Below, piece after piece: positions 19,077-27,390 of a stretch of 64,000 nucleotides of DNA. The notes beneath the pieces were generated by a model. That model was not told where the DNA came from, did not search any database, and saw only the letters and a program-made list of their open reading frames with translations. The position numbers and the translations under genes are program-made. The DNA is taken from contig DASSOG010000003.1 in assembly GCA_035700805.1 (NCBI GenBank), positions 1 through 64,000 of the forward strand, read 5' to 3'. Every line of letters starts with the position of its first letter. The stretch's first letter is position 1. Origin of the DNA: JAGWRI01 sp035700805 (GTDB taxonomy: Bacteria > Gemmatimonadota > Gemmatimonadetes > Gemmatimonadales > Gemmatimonadaceae).

Positions 19077-19229
19077 GTCTGGAAGCCACGCGAGAGTGGG
19101 ACGGGGCGGCGGCGCGCGTCACCCGGAAGTGTGCTGTCTGGGATATTGCGCCTGGCCTCCGGGGCTGGCAAGGTGGCATCGTCAGGCGGGATGCCCCTAC
19201 ATTGCACGTGACCCCACCATACGGGTTCC

Positions 19230-20198
19230 ATGGACCCTCAGGCCCAGCATCCCATTCGCATCGGTACGCGCCGGTCGGATCTGGCGCTCCACCGCGCCGG
19301 CCTGGTCCGGCGCCTGCTCGAGACGCGGGGGCACACCGCCGAGCTGGTGACGTTCCGGACCGCGGGCGACCGGAAGCCGGAAGAACCCGTGGCGTCCATC
19401 AGCGTCGAGGGACTGTTCACGCAGGAACTCGAGACGGCGCTGGCCCGGGGCAAGGTGGACTGTTGTGTGCACGCGCTCAGCGATTTGCCGGTGCGCCTGG
19501 CCGAGGGGCTGGCGATTGGGGCCGTGCTGGAGCGCGACGACCCGCGCGACGTGCTGCTGATCGCTCCGGTAGTGGAAGTGGAAACGCTGGCCGATCTGCC
19601 GCGCGGGTCGCGTGTGGGCACGTCGAGTGTGCGGCGCCGGGCGCAGCTCGCGGCGAGCCGCGCCGACCTGGACATCGTCGAGCTGCGCGGCAGCGTGCCC
19701 GAGCGCGTGCAGAAGGTGGACGCGGGGTTCGTGCACGCGACGATCCTGGGCGCGGCGGAGCTGCAACAGCTGGGCGTGCGGCAGCGCGTCACGCAGGTGC
19801 TGGCGGCGCCGGCGTGGCTGCCGGCGCCGGGGCAGGGCGCGGTGGTGGTGGAGGTCCGGGCTGACGACGCGCGCATGCGGGAGATCGCGACCGCGCTTGA
19901 CCATCCGGCAACGCGCGCGCACGCTGCCGCCGAGCGGGCGTTTTTGGGGGCGCTGGAAGGCGGGTGTCAGGCGCCCATTGGCGCGCTGGCCATGCCGCAG
20001 GACGGCGCGTACGTGCTCCACGGCCTGCTTGCCACGATGGACGGCGGCCGGGTGGTGCGCGGCGAGATAGTGCTGGACCGCGACGAGCCCGAGCTGGGCG
20101 GCATCAGGCTGGCCAACCAGCTTCGCGGAGAGGGCGCCACGGAAATCCTTGAAGAGCTGCGGCGGGTGACGCGGCTGCCCGCCCCGCAGCCGGACTAG
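19230..20198 (+). CDS. hemC: hydroxymethylbilane synthase (porphobilinogen deaminase)
   Basis: A 322-residue tetrapyrrole-pathway enzyme that polymerises four porphobilinogens. It begins IRIGTRRSDLALHRAGLV; the conserved Arg-rich active-site run is PRGSRVGTSSVRRRAQL, and the dipyrromethane-cofactor cysteine is in EGGCQAPIGALA. Length matches the family. No other hem gene is adjacent. Followed by ppa after 66 bp. Confidence 0.96.
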   Translation: MDPQAQHPIRIGTRRSDLALHRAGLVRRLLETRGHTAELVTFRTAGDRKPEEPVASISVEGLFTQELETALARGKVDCCVHALSDLPVRLAEGLAIGAVLERDDPRDVLLIAPVVEVETLADLPRGSRVGTSSVRRRAQLAASRADLDIVELRGSVPERVQKVDAGFVHATILGAAELQQLGVRQRVTQVLAAPAWLPAPGQGAVVVEVRADDARMREIATALDHPATRAHAAAERAFLGALEGGCQAPIGALAMPQDGAYVLHGLLATMDGGRVVRGEIVLDRDEPELGGIRLANQLRGEGATEILEELRRVTRLPAPQPD

Positions 20199-20264
20199 CG
20201 GTGACGCCGGCGGGGCGGCGGGTGTCGTGACTGGACTAGATTCCCCGACGGGAGGAACCACTGG

Positions 20265-20807
20265 ATGATGAACCTGTGGCGCGACCTCGCGCCTGGCCAG
20301 AACCCGCCGGAAGTGCTGAACGCGGTGATCGAGATTCCGCAGGGGAGCCGCAACAAATACGAGCTGGACAAGTCCACGGGGCTCATCAAGCTGGACCGTG
20401 TGCTCTATTCGGCGGTGCACTACCCCGCCGATTACGGCTTCATTCCGCGTACGCTGCACGACGACGGCGACCCGATGGACGTGCTGGTGCTGCTCAAGGA
20501 GCAGACCTTTCCCGGGTGCCTGATCGAGGTGCGGCCCATCGGCGTGCTGCAGATGGTGGATCGTGGCGAACCCGACGACAAGATCATGTCCGTGCCCGTC
20601 AACGATCCCTACTCGCAGGAGTATTTTGACATTGCCGACCTGCCGCAGCACACGCTGCGCGAGGTGGCCCAGTTCTTCGTGAGCTACAAGGAACTGGAGG
20701 GCAAGCGAGTGGAGATCCGCGGGTGGGGCAAGAGCGACGAGGCAATGCGCCTGATCGTGAAATCCATTGCGGCGTATGAGAAGGAGTATTTGCGGGCCGG
20801 GCCGTGA
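20265..20807 (+). CDS. ppa: inorganic pyrophosphatase
   Basis: A 180-residue family I soluble pyrophosphatase. The signature DDGDPMDVLVL holds the three metal-binding aspartates, preceded by EIPQGSRNKYELDK and YPADYGFIPRT. It hydrolyses PPi to drive biosynthesis. Start ATGATG at 20265 follows a GGGAGGAACC stretch. Lies downstream of hemC on the same strand. Confidence 0.97.
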   Translation: MMNLWRDLAPGQNPPEVLNAVIEIPQGSRNKYELDKSTGLIKLDRVLYSAVHYPADYGFIPRTLHDDGDPMDVLVLLKEQTFPGCLIEVRPIGVLQMVDRGEPDDKIMSVPVNDPYSQEYFDIADLPQHTLREVAQFFVSYKELEGKRVEIRGWGKSDEAMRLIVKSIAAYEKEYLRAGP

Positions 20808-20864
20808 AGTCCCATGACCTGGCCGCCGTTCCCAGGCACCCGCGTCCCCCGAGGAATCGCCCCT

Positions 20865-21185
20865 ATGGCATGGCTCATTCTCCTGCTCGCCGGCCTCTTT
20901 GAGACCGGCTGGGCCATTGGACTGAAGTACTCGCACGGCTTCACGCGGCTGTGGCCCTCCGTCTGGACGGTGGTGTCCATGGCCATCAGCCTGGGCCTCC
21001 TGGGCCTGGCCATGAAGTCGCTGCCGGTGGGCACCGCCTACAGCGTGTGGGTGGGCGTTGGCGCGGTGGGAACGGTGATCCTCGGGATCGTGCTCTTCCG
21101 GGAGCCGGCGAACCTTGCCCGGCTGCTGAGCGTCGGCCTGATCATCGCCGGCATCATAGGACTCAAGCTCGCAACGACGGCCTGA
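20865..21185 (+). CDS. sugE: SMR-family exporter, SugE/Gdx type
   Basis: A 106-residue, four-helix small multidrug-resistance protein. The start MAWLILLLAGLFETGWAIG places the essential Glu13 in TM1; TAYSVWVGVGAVGTVILGI is the Gdx/SugE TM3 pattern rather than EmrE, suggesting guanidinium export as a dual-topology dimer. The ATG is chosen because the family begins here and GAGGA lies upstream. No guanidine-riboswitch-like element fits in the 57-bp gap after ppa. Confidence 0.9.
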   Translation: MAWLILLLAGLFETGWAIGLKYSHGFTRLWPSVWTVVSMAISLGLLGLAMKSLPVGTAYSVWVGVGAVGTVILGIVLFREPANLARLLSVGLIIAGIIGLKLATTA

Positions 21186-21210
21186 CCAACCCGCATCCCG
21201 GGAGGATCAC

Positions 21211-21672
21211 ATGAGTCAACTCGAAGTGAAGGTCCCGCCTCCGCTGATCTGGCTCGGATCCGCCCTGGTGATGTGGGCGGTGGCCCGGTTCACGCCCGCG
21301 TTCACGCACCCGCTGGCGGCGCGCGGTGTGGTGGGGGTGGCGTTCGTCGTCCTCGGCGCCGCGCTGGCGGTCAGCGGGGTCCGCGCCTTCCACCGGGCCG
21401 GCACCACCACGAACCCGACCGCCCCGGGCACCGCGTCGGTGGTCGTCTCCACCGGCCCCTTCCGGGTCACGCGCAACCCGATGTATCTGGGATTACTGCT
21501 GAGCCTGGTGGGGTGGGCGTTCTACCTGTCCAACATCCTGGCGGTGCTGATGCTGCCGGTGTTCGTGGGGTACATGACCCGCTTCCAGATCCTGCCCGAG
21601 GAACGCGCGCTGCGACAGAAATTCGGGGAGGCGTACGCCCAGTACGCGGCCAGGGTGAGGCGCTGGTTGTAG
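21211..21672 (+). CDS. isoprenylcysteine/phospholipid methyltransferase-family membrane protein
   Basis: A 153-residue membrane protein with three to four helices and the ICMT/PEMT-type C-terminal motif: GPFRVTRNPMYLGLLLSLVG followed by RFQILPEERALRQKFGEAY, which binds S-adenosylmethionine in relatives. A strong GGGAGG sits 9-14 nt before the ATG. Substrate (isoprenyl or lipid) unknown. Co-directional with the SMR gene, 25 bp apart. Confidence 0.85.
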   Translation: MSQLEVKVPPPLIWLGSALVMWAVARFTPAFTHPLAARGVVGVAFVVLGAALAVSGVRAFHRAGTTTNPTAPGTASVVVSTGPFRVTRNPMYLGLLLSLVGWAFYLSNILAVLMLPVFVGYMTRFQILPEERALRQKFGEAYAQYAARVRRWL

Positions 21673-21700
21673 CCCGACGGTCCCTCCCCGCGATGGGGCG

Positions 21701-22309
21701 CTAGTCGTCGTCCGGGTGGCGTCGCCGCACCACGAGTTCCGACATGACGGCCCACCCCGTAATGCGCAGCACCGGCGCGCCGGCCGGCGGCACGGGCCCG
21801 CGCGTGGTGCGGTCCACGACGGAGCCCATGAAGGGGCTGGCCTCGGTGACCACGTGCACGCCAGGCGGCACGGTAATCCTCACGGCGGACATGGTGGCCC
21901 GGATGCGGATCTCCGTGATGCCGGCGGAGAGCTGGGCGTCGCGCAGGTCTATATGAGTTTCCGACATGATGGATATCACGCGCAGTTCCCGCGGCGCCAC
22001 CCACATGCCGCCGCGCGTGCGACTGCTCATGATGGACACCATGCGCTGGCGCACCGATTCGCCGGGCGTGGCGGCGGCGCGGAGCGCGGCGGGAGACCCC
22101 GGACCGGCGGCCTCGGGCAGGTCGGTCACCAGGGCGCGCACTTCGGCCATGGACGTGGCGCGATACGCCAGCTCCAGCCGGGTCTCCAGTTCGTCCAGCG
22201 ACAGGTGGTCGCCGGCGAAGCTGCGTGACAGCACCGCGATGACGCGCTCGCGCTCGCGTTCGAGCGCCTGGATGGAACTGCCCGGATCTGGGTGGCGGGG
22301 GGTAGTCAT
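21701..22309 (-). CDS. DUF1707 plus LiaF-like (cell-wall-active antibiotic response) domain protein
   Basis: A 202-residue protein. Residues about 15-70 match DUF1707 (VIAVLSRSFAGDHLSLDELETRLELAYRATSMAEVRALVTDLP). The C-terminal 90 residues form a beta-helix-like domain as in LiaF/DUF2154 (ISIMSSRTRG, LRVISIMSETHIDLRDAQL, ITEIRIRATMSAVRITVPPGV). Such proteins usually sit at the membrane or respond to envelope stress; no membrane helix is seen here. Start at 22309 lies 10 bp after the aquaporin stop on the same strand. Confidence 0.85.
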   Translation of the reverse strand: MTTPRHPDPGSSIQALERERERVIAVLSRSFAGDHLSLDELETRLELAYRATSMAEVRALVTDLPEAAGPGSPAALRAAATPGESVRQRMVSIMSSRTRGGMWVAPRELRVISIMSETHIDLRDAQLSAGITEIRIRATMSAVRITVPPGVHVVTEASPFMGSVVDRTTRGPVPPAGAPVLRITGWAVMSELVVRRRHPDDD

Positions 22310-22319
22310 ACGGGATCCA

Positions 22320-23009
22320 TTATCGAGAGTTCGCCGCGGGGCTCGGTCGGAGGAAGATCCCGTCATACACCAGCGCCGCCAGGATGCCCCCCAGCAGGGG
22401 GCCAATCCAGTACACGAAATGGCCGCTGAAGTACCCGGAGATGAGGGCGGGCCCGAAGGAGCGCGCGGGGTTCATGGACGCCCCGGTAAGTGGCCCGATG
22501 GCCAGCACTCCCACCAGGACGGCCAGGCCCACGCCAAAACCACCCATGCGCGGCCCCCTGGTGTCCACGATGGTGCCGAAGTAGGCGAACACCAGCAGGA
22601 AGGTGGCCAGCGCTTCCACCAGGATGGCGCTGCTGATGGACACTGACGGCGCCAGCCACTGGCCACCCAGCCGAGCGCCCTGTGCCGCCGACGCCGGAAA
22701 TACGCCGTTCAGCACCAGCGCCGCGACCACGGCGCCCATGAGTTGCGCCACGATATACACCACCGCGGTCCCGGCCCGCAGGCGCCGGGTGACCGCCAGT
22801 CCGATGGTGACCGCCGGATTCAGGTGCCCCGAGAAGCGCATCGTCGCCGAGACGAGCAGCGCCATGGTGATCCCGTACGCCACGCCCAGGTCCAGGAGCG
22901 GGACGTCCACGCCCGCGACCGCGCCATTCAGGATCGTCGCACCGGTCACGAACACCAGCGCGAAGGTCCCGATGAACTCGGCGGCAATGGGGCGTCTCAG
23001 GTCTTCCAT
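22320..23009 (-). CDS. MIP-family aquaporin
   Basis: A 229-residue six-helix channel with both half-helix motifs: HLNPAVTIGLAV and SMNPARSFGPAL. The residues after the second NPA (ARSFGPA) and the short loops favour a water channel over a glycerol facilitator, but this is inference. GGAG lies 11 nt before the ATG. Followed by the DUF1707 gene. Confidence 0.93.
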   Translation of the reverse strand: MEDLRRPIAAEFIGTFALVFVTGATILNGAVAGVDVPLLDLGVAYGITMALLVSATMRFSGHLNPAVTIGLAVTRRLRAGTAVVYIVAQLMGAVVAALVLNGVFPASAAQGARLGGQWLAPSVSISSAILVEALATFLLVFAYFGTIVDTRGPRMGGFGVGLAVLVGVLAIGPLTGASMNPARSFGPALISGYFSGHFVYWIGPLLGGILAALVYDGIFLRPSPAANSR

Positions 23010-23129
23010 GCGGGGGCTCCAATGAGGCGGGCGGCAGTCACGTCGCCTGCGAACGCTAATGGATGGAGGATGCGCGGGCCAGCGACGGCGCCGGGGCCGC
23101 TGCCGCGCGTGGACTGCTGGACTCCGCGC

Positions 23130-24374
23130 TCAGCCAGGTCGCCGCAACACCAACGCCGCGTTGATACCCCCGAACCCGAATGAGTTGCTCAGCACGAACT
23201 CCGGATCGGCGGCACGCCCGTGTCCCGGAATGTAGTCCAGGTCGCATGCCGCATCGGGCACTTCGAGGTTGAGCGTCGGGGGCAGCCAGCGGCGGTCGAT
23301 GGCGAGCGCGGCAATGGCCGCCTCGATGGCGCCCGAGGCTCCGAGCGCGTGGCCGTAGTAGGCCTTGGTGCTGCTCACGGCCAGGTGATGCGCATGTTCA
23401 CCAAACACGGTCTTGATGGCCACGGTCTCCGTGGGGTCATTGAGCGGCGTGGAACTGCCGTGCGCGTTCACGTACGCCACCTCCGCGGGTGACACGTGGC
23501 CGTCCTCCAGGGCCAGTCGCATGGCGCGCGCCGCCTGCGCTCCATCGGGACGCGGCGCCACCATGCTGTGCGCGTCATTCGACATGCCGAACCCCAGCAC
23601 CTCGGCGTACACGGGCGCGCCGCGCGCCAGCGCGCGGGAACGCTCCTCGAGCACGAGCACACACGCCGCCTCGCCCATCACGAAGCCGTCGCGGTCGCGA
23701 TCAAAGGGACGCGAGGCGTGCTCCGGGTCGTCGTTGCGCGTGGACATGGCGCGCAGGATGGCGAACGCGCCAAAGCAGAGCGGGGCCAGGGGTGTCTCGG
23801 CCGCGCCGGCGAACATCACGTCGGCATAGCCATCGCGCACGGCGCGGAAGCCCTGCCCGATGGCGATGGTGCCCGACGCGCAGCTCATGGCGTTGGTGCA
23901 GTTGGGTCCGTGCACGCCGAACTCAATGGCGATGTTGCAACTGGCCGCGCCGCCAAACACCACCAGCGCCAGCGAGGGGTCCACGGCCCGGACGCCCTGC
24001 TTCATTTCCACGCGCACCTGCTCCTCGGCAAACGCCACGCCGCCCAGCGCCGATCCCATGGACGCGCCAATCCGGTCGCGGTCTTCCACGGCCAGGTCCA
24101 GGTGCGCATCCGCGGCCGCCAGCCGCGCCGCCGCGATGGAGAACTGCCCGAAGCGGTCCAGCCGCCGCAGGCGCCGGGCCTCGATGAAGTCGGCCCCGCG
24201 GAAGTCGTCCACCTGGGCGGCATTCCGACTGTGGTATGACGACGCATCAAAGCGCGTCACCGTCCGCACCGCGCTGCGTTCGCGTCCGAGCCCCGCCCAC
24301 AGGCCGTCGCGCGCGGTGCCAATGGGCGTGATGGGGCCGATGCCCGTGATCACCACTCGCCTGGGTCCGCTCAT
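23130..24374 (-). CDS. FabF-like beta-ketoacyl synthase of a biosynthetic operon
   Basis: A 414-residue thiolase-fold condensing enzyme with an intact triad: Cys165 (NAMSCASGT), His305 (NAHGSSTPLNDP) and His342 (YYGHALGASG), plus Lys337. This is the decarboxylating Cys-His-His type, so chain extension is expected. It differs from housekeeping FabF in places (AMSCAS for the common TACAS, STKAYYGH for STKSMTGH). As the last gene of a six-gene operon with methyltransferase, SRPBCC and flavoenzymes and no fab genes nearby, a secondary-metabolism role is more likely than primary fatty acid synthesis. Confidence 0.88.
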   Translation of the reverse strand: MSGPRRVVITGIGPITPIGTARDGLWAGLGRERSAVRTVTRFDASSYHSRNAAQVDDFRGADFIEARRLRRLDRFGQFSIAAARLAAADAHLDLAVEDRDRIGASMGSALGGVAFAEEQVRVEMKQGVRAVDPSLALVVFGGAASCNIAIEFGVHGPNCTNAMSCASGTIAIGQGFRAVRDGYADVMFAGAAETPLAPLCFGAFAILRAMSTRNDDPEHASRPFDRDRDGFVMGEAACVLVLEERSRALARGAPVYAEVLGFGMSNDAHSMVAPRPDGAQAARAMRLALEDGHVSPAEVAYVNAHGSSTPLNDPTETVAIKTVFGEHAHHLAVSSTKAYYGHALGASGAIEAAIAALAIDRRWLPPTLNLEVPDAACDLDYIPGHGRAADPEFVLSNSFGFGGINAALVLRRPG

Positions 24375-24393
24375 CCGCCACTCCGGGTCAGGG

Positions 24394-24957
24394 TCACGCC
24401 GCGTGCTCGCCGGCGCGTTCGGCCGCGCGCGCGAGGCCGGCCAGCGTGCGCGACGCGATGCCGTGCACAAACACGGGCCCGATGACCGCGCGCGCCGCCA
24501 GGTCACCAATCAGCGGCCAGTCCGGCCCGTTCCACACGTGCACGATGGACACGTGCACGCCGGCGCCCTCCATGGGCTTGAAGGCCCAGAGCACCTCCAT
24601 GCGCGACGTGATACCCCGGACGTGCCGGTAGCGGATCCATGGAAGCACTCCGGTGCTCCCGGTGTTCGCGCCGCCCACGCTCACCTGCATTTCGGACACC
24701 CACCACGTGGGCCAGGCGAACGGCCCGAACGGCCGCCACGCGGACATCTCCACCATGCCGCCTCCATCCGCGTTCCGCTCGATGAATCGGACCGCGCGGT
24801 AGTGCGGCAGCAGCGACGGCCACCGCTCCACGTCGCGGGCCAGGTCGAAGATGGCGCCCACCGGCGCCGACACCAGGCGGTGGTCGATGGTCACCATGCG
24901 TCCCGAGGCCGGCATGGGCCCCAGGTCGAACGGCGCGCGCATGGACTGGTCCGTCAC
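24394..24957 (-). CDS. SRPBCC (polyketide cyclase/START-like) protein
   Basis: A 187-residue protein with a helix-grip ligand pocket: VTIDHRLVSAPVGAIFDLARDVERWPSLLPHYRAV is the typical opening, ending with a long C-terminal helix. Members act as cyclases/aromatases or lipid carriers. GTG 24957 is chosen for its GTGA overlap with the methyltransferase stop; ATG 24942 is also possible. Position between a methyltransferase and a ketosynthase supports a cyclase or intermediate-binding role. Confidence 0.82.
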   Translation of the reverse strand: MTDQSMRAPFDLGPMPASGRMVTIDHRLVSAPVGAIFDLARDVERWPSLLPHYRAVRFIERNADGGGMVEMSAWRPFGPFAWPTWWVSEMQVSVGGANTGSTGVLPWIRYRHVRGITSRMEVLWAFKPMEGAGVHVSIVHVWNGPDWPLIGDLAARAVIGPVFVHGIASRTLAGLARAAERAGEHAA

Positions 24958-25649
24958 GCGGAGGGACACCGGACGACGGCGGTGAGCCGGAACATGGCCC
25001 GGCGGCGCACGACCACCGGCAGCCCCGTGGCCTGCGATACGATATCGCGCAACTCGACGGCGGTGAATCCTCGCAGCACCGACAGCGTGCCGTCGTGCCG
25101 CGTCACCGGATGGAACCCCAGCGGAAAGCTCGCCATCCAGAATCCGGCCATCGCCATCCAGCTCCGTCGAAGGTCGCTCACGATCACCGCGCGGCGCGCC
25201 ACCCGTCGCATCTCGCCCACCAGCCGGCGCGCGTCGTCGGCCTGAAAGTGATGCAGGAGTTGCGAGCAGGTCACCAGGTCAACACTGCCAGTCCTGAACG
25301 GAAGCGCAAGGGCACTGGCGCAGACGCCGGCATCCAGCCGTCGCGGCGGCGCCGTCAGCAGGGAGGGCGCGATGTCGCAGCCGAACGTGGTCAGCCGCAC
25401 GCCGCGCGCGCGGGCCGTACGCGCCAGGCGCCAGGGCAGGTCCCCCAGGCCCGTGCCAATGTCCAGCAGGGTCGCGTGGCCGGCGGGCGGCAGCGCGTCG
25501 AGCGCCGCCCGCGCAAACGCGTGCCAGCCTCCAAGCAGCGTGTTGGAGCGCACCAGGTCGCGCTGCGACCGCGCGCGCAACTCCGGGTTGACCGTGGGCT
25601 CGTCGAGGTATTCAACCCCCCGGCGCCGCGCGGGGGTGAATGGGCGCAT
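24954..25649 (-). CDS. class I SAM-dependent methyltransferase
   Basis: A 231-residue Rossmann methyltransferase. Motif I is LLDIGTGLGDLPW; the following acidic loop GCDIAPSLL and motif II/III (VDLVTCSQLLHHF, RVARRAVIVSDLRR) resemble UbiE/Coq5 and phenolic-lipid methyltransferases. The ATG at 25649 forms a TGATG overlap with the flavin reductase stop. Likely modifies the product of the operon's ketosynthase; acceptor atom unknown. Confidence 0.85.
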   Translation of the reverse strand: MRPFTPARRRGVEYLDEPTVNPELRARSQRDLVRSNTLLGGWHAFARAALDALPPAGHATLLDIGTGLGDLPWRLARTARARGVRLTTFGCDIAPSLLTAPPRRLDAGVCASALALPFRTGSVDLVTCSQLLHHFQADDARRLVGEMRRVARRAVIVSDLRRSWMAMAGFWMASFPLGFHPVTRHDGTLSVLRGFTAVELRDIVSQATGLPVVVRRRAMFRLTAVVRCPSA

Positions 25650-26125
25650 CAGCGGTCGAGCTGCGTGTAGCCGCCGCGATAGTAGAGCAGGGGCCGTTCG
25701 GGCCGGATGGACGCCGCCTCCACTTCGCAGACGAAGATCGTGTGGTCCCCGGCCGGGTGGCGCTGGCGCACGGCGCATTCCAGGTGCGCCAGCGCCTCGT
25801 CGAACAGCACCACGCCGTGCTCGCCACGCGAGTACCCCAGCCCCTCGAACCGGTCCGATTCGGGTTCCGCGAACCGGCGGGAGAGCGCTTCCTGCGGCGA
25901 TGCGAGTATGCTGATACCCGCGTAGTCCAGCTCCGTCAGCAACTGGTGCATCCGCGCCAGCCGGTTCACGCACGCCAGCACCAGGGGCGGCTCCAGGCTC
26001 GCGGAGCAGAACGCGCTCACGGTCATGCCGTGGTCGCGACCGGCGGCATCGCAGGTGGTCAGGATGGTGATGCCGCTGGCAAAGCGGCCCAAGACGGCGC
26101 GAAAGGTGTCCTGATCGATGCTCAT
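25649..26125 (-). CDS. flavin reductase-domain protein
   Basis: A 158-residue FMN-binding split-barrel of the HpaC/flavin-reductase family: FRAVLGRFASGITILTT and MTVSAFCSASLEPPLVLACVNRLARMHQLL are the family signature regions. Such proteins reduce flavin with NAD(P)H for a two-component monooxygenase or act as small flavoenzymes. ATGA overlap with the FAD oxidoreductase upstream suggests they work together. Confidence 0.88.
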   Translation of the reverse strand: MSIDQDTFRAVLGRFASGITILTTCDAAGRDHGMTVSAFCSASLEPPLVLACVNRLARMHQLLTELDYAGISILASPQEALSRRFAEPESDRFEGLGYSRGEHGVVLFDEALAHLECAVRQRHPAGDHTIFVCEVEAASIRPERPLLYYRGGYTQLDR

Positions 26126-27390
26126 GCTGGGTGCGCCACGTGGGCGGCGGGCAGGGGGCGTGCGAACAAGCTAAGCAGGAATCCCATTTGCATCACCCGC
26201 GCCGGCGGCACGAAGTCGCCGCAGACTCCCACCAGCAGGTGCGCCAGGGCGGGGCGCGCCTCGCAGGCGCGCCCCACGCGGCTGATCAATCGCGGGCGGG
26301 CCACCACGGCGCCGATGGCGCGTTCCACCCGCCACTTGTCGCGGAATTCGCGCCGGAGCGCCCGGTCGTACTCGGCCAGCGCCCGCCGGTCGTCGCCGTC
26401 GCCGCCGTCGCCGCCGGATTCGAGCGCCGCCGCCGCGAACTCCGCCGCCAGTTCGCCACCGCGCAGCGCCGAGTAGATCCCCTCGCCGGTGAACGGATCA
26501 AAGAAGTCAGCCGCATCGCCCACCAGCAGAGCGCCCGGCGCCGACGCGCGTCGCGCATGCGAGGCAAACGGGCCCACGGCGCGCGCGGCATCCGTCCGGC
26601 GCGCGGGCGCGAATCGTGAGGCCAGGTGCGGCTGGGCCTGGAGCCATGCGTCGAGGAAGGCGTTGCGATCGCCCTGGATGGCCCGGGCGCGCCGAGCGGG
26701 GAACACGGCCGCCACCGCCGTCACGCCGCCACCGACGTCGGCAATACCCACAAACCCGTCGCGGGTCACGTGCATCTCGCCCAGCTCCGTGATACCGCGC
26801 ACCCCTTCGTAGTGGGCCACGAGCGCCACGCGCCTGGGCCACCGATGTCTGTGCGCCACGCCAAGGCGCCGCGCGGTCATCGAGTTCAGCCCGTCGGCTC
26901 CCACCACCACGCGCGCCGCGAGCGTGCGCACCGCGCCGTCCTCCGCGCGGACCACCACGCCGGTCACGCGTCCACGCGCGTCGCGAACCAGGTTGACGAC
27001 GTGCACGCCTTCCTCCACCCGTGCGCCCGCCGCCCGCGCGCGATCCAGGAGGATGGTGTCCAGCACCTCGCGACGCACGGCCAGCCCCCGATCGCTGAAC
27101 GCCCGGTGGCCCGGCACGGCGTCGTAGCGTCCGCGGATCTCGGCGCCGCCCGGGGTGCGCACCGTGAACCCGGCAAGCGCCGCGGGATTCGTGGCCATCA
27201 CCGCGTCGAGCGCGCCCATGGTGTGCAGGATGCGTGACGCCTGCGGGCTCAGGCACTCCGCGCAGGGCTTGCTGCGCGGGAAGCGCGCGCGATCGAGCAC
27301 GCGGACGTCCACGCCGCGGCTGGCGAGTGAGAAGGCGGTGGATGCGCCGGCCGGCCCACCGCCCACCACGATCACCTGGGCGTCCGTCAT
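26122..27390 (-). CDS. geranylgeranyl-reductase-like FAD-dependent oxidoreductase
   Basis: A 422-residue flavoprotein. The N-terminal Rossmann motif is GGGPAGAS (residues 10-17), with RFPRSKPCAECLSP shortly after, as in GGR/halogenase-like enzymes. VVVGADGLNS and the second FAD motif GALLVGDAADFFDPFTGEGI complete the PHBH/GGR pattern. It may reduce isoprenoid double bonds or hydroxylate an aromatic ring. Coupled by ATGA overlaps to both neighbours. Exact reaction unknown. Confidence 0.85.
   Translation of the reverse strand: MTDAQVIVVGGGPAGASTAFSLASRGVDVRVLDRARFPRSKPCAECLSPQASRILHTMGALDAVMATNPAALAGFTVRTPGGAEIRGRYDAVPGHRAFSDRGLAVRREVLDTILLDRARAAGARVEEGVHVVNLVRDARGRVTGVVVRAEDGAVRTLAARVVVGADGLNSMTARRLGVAHRHRWPRRVALVAHYEGVRGITELGEMHVTRDGFVGIADVGGGVTAVAAVFPARRARAIQGDRNAFLDAWLQAQPHLASRFAPARRTDAARAVGPFASHARRASAPGALLVGDAADFFDPFTGEGIYSALRGGELAAEFAAAALESGGDGGDGDDRRALAEYDRALRREFRDKWRVERAIGAVVARPRLISRVGRACEARPALAHLLVGVCGDFVPPARVMQMGFLLSLFARPLPAAHVAHPA

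Noticed and set aside
20808..20864. Guanidine riboswitch before the SugE/Gdx gene
   Set aside because: The 57-bp gap is too short, and no ACGR-loop hairpins or ykkC-like core are visible.
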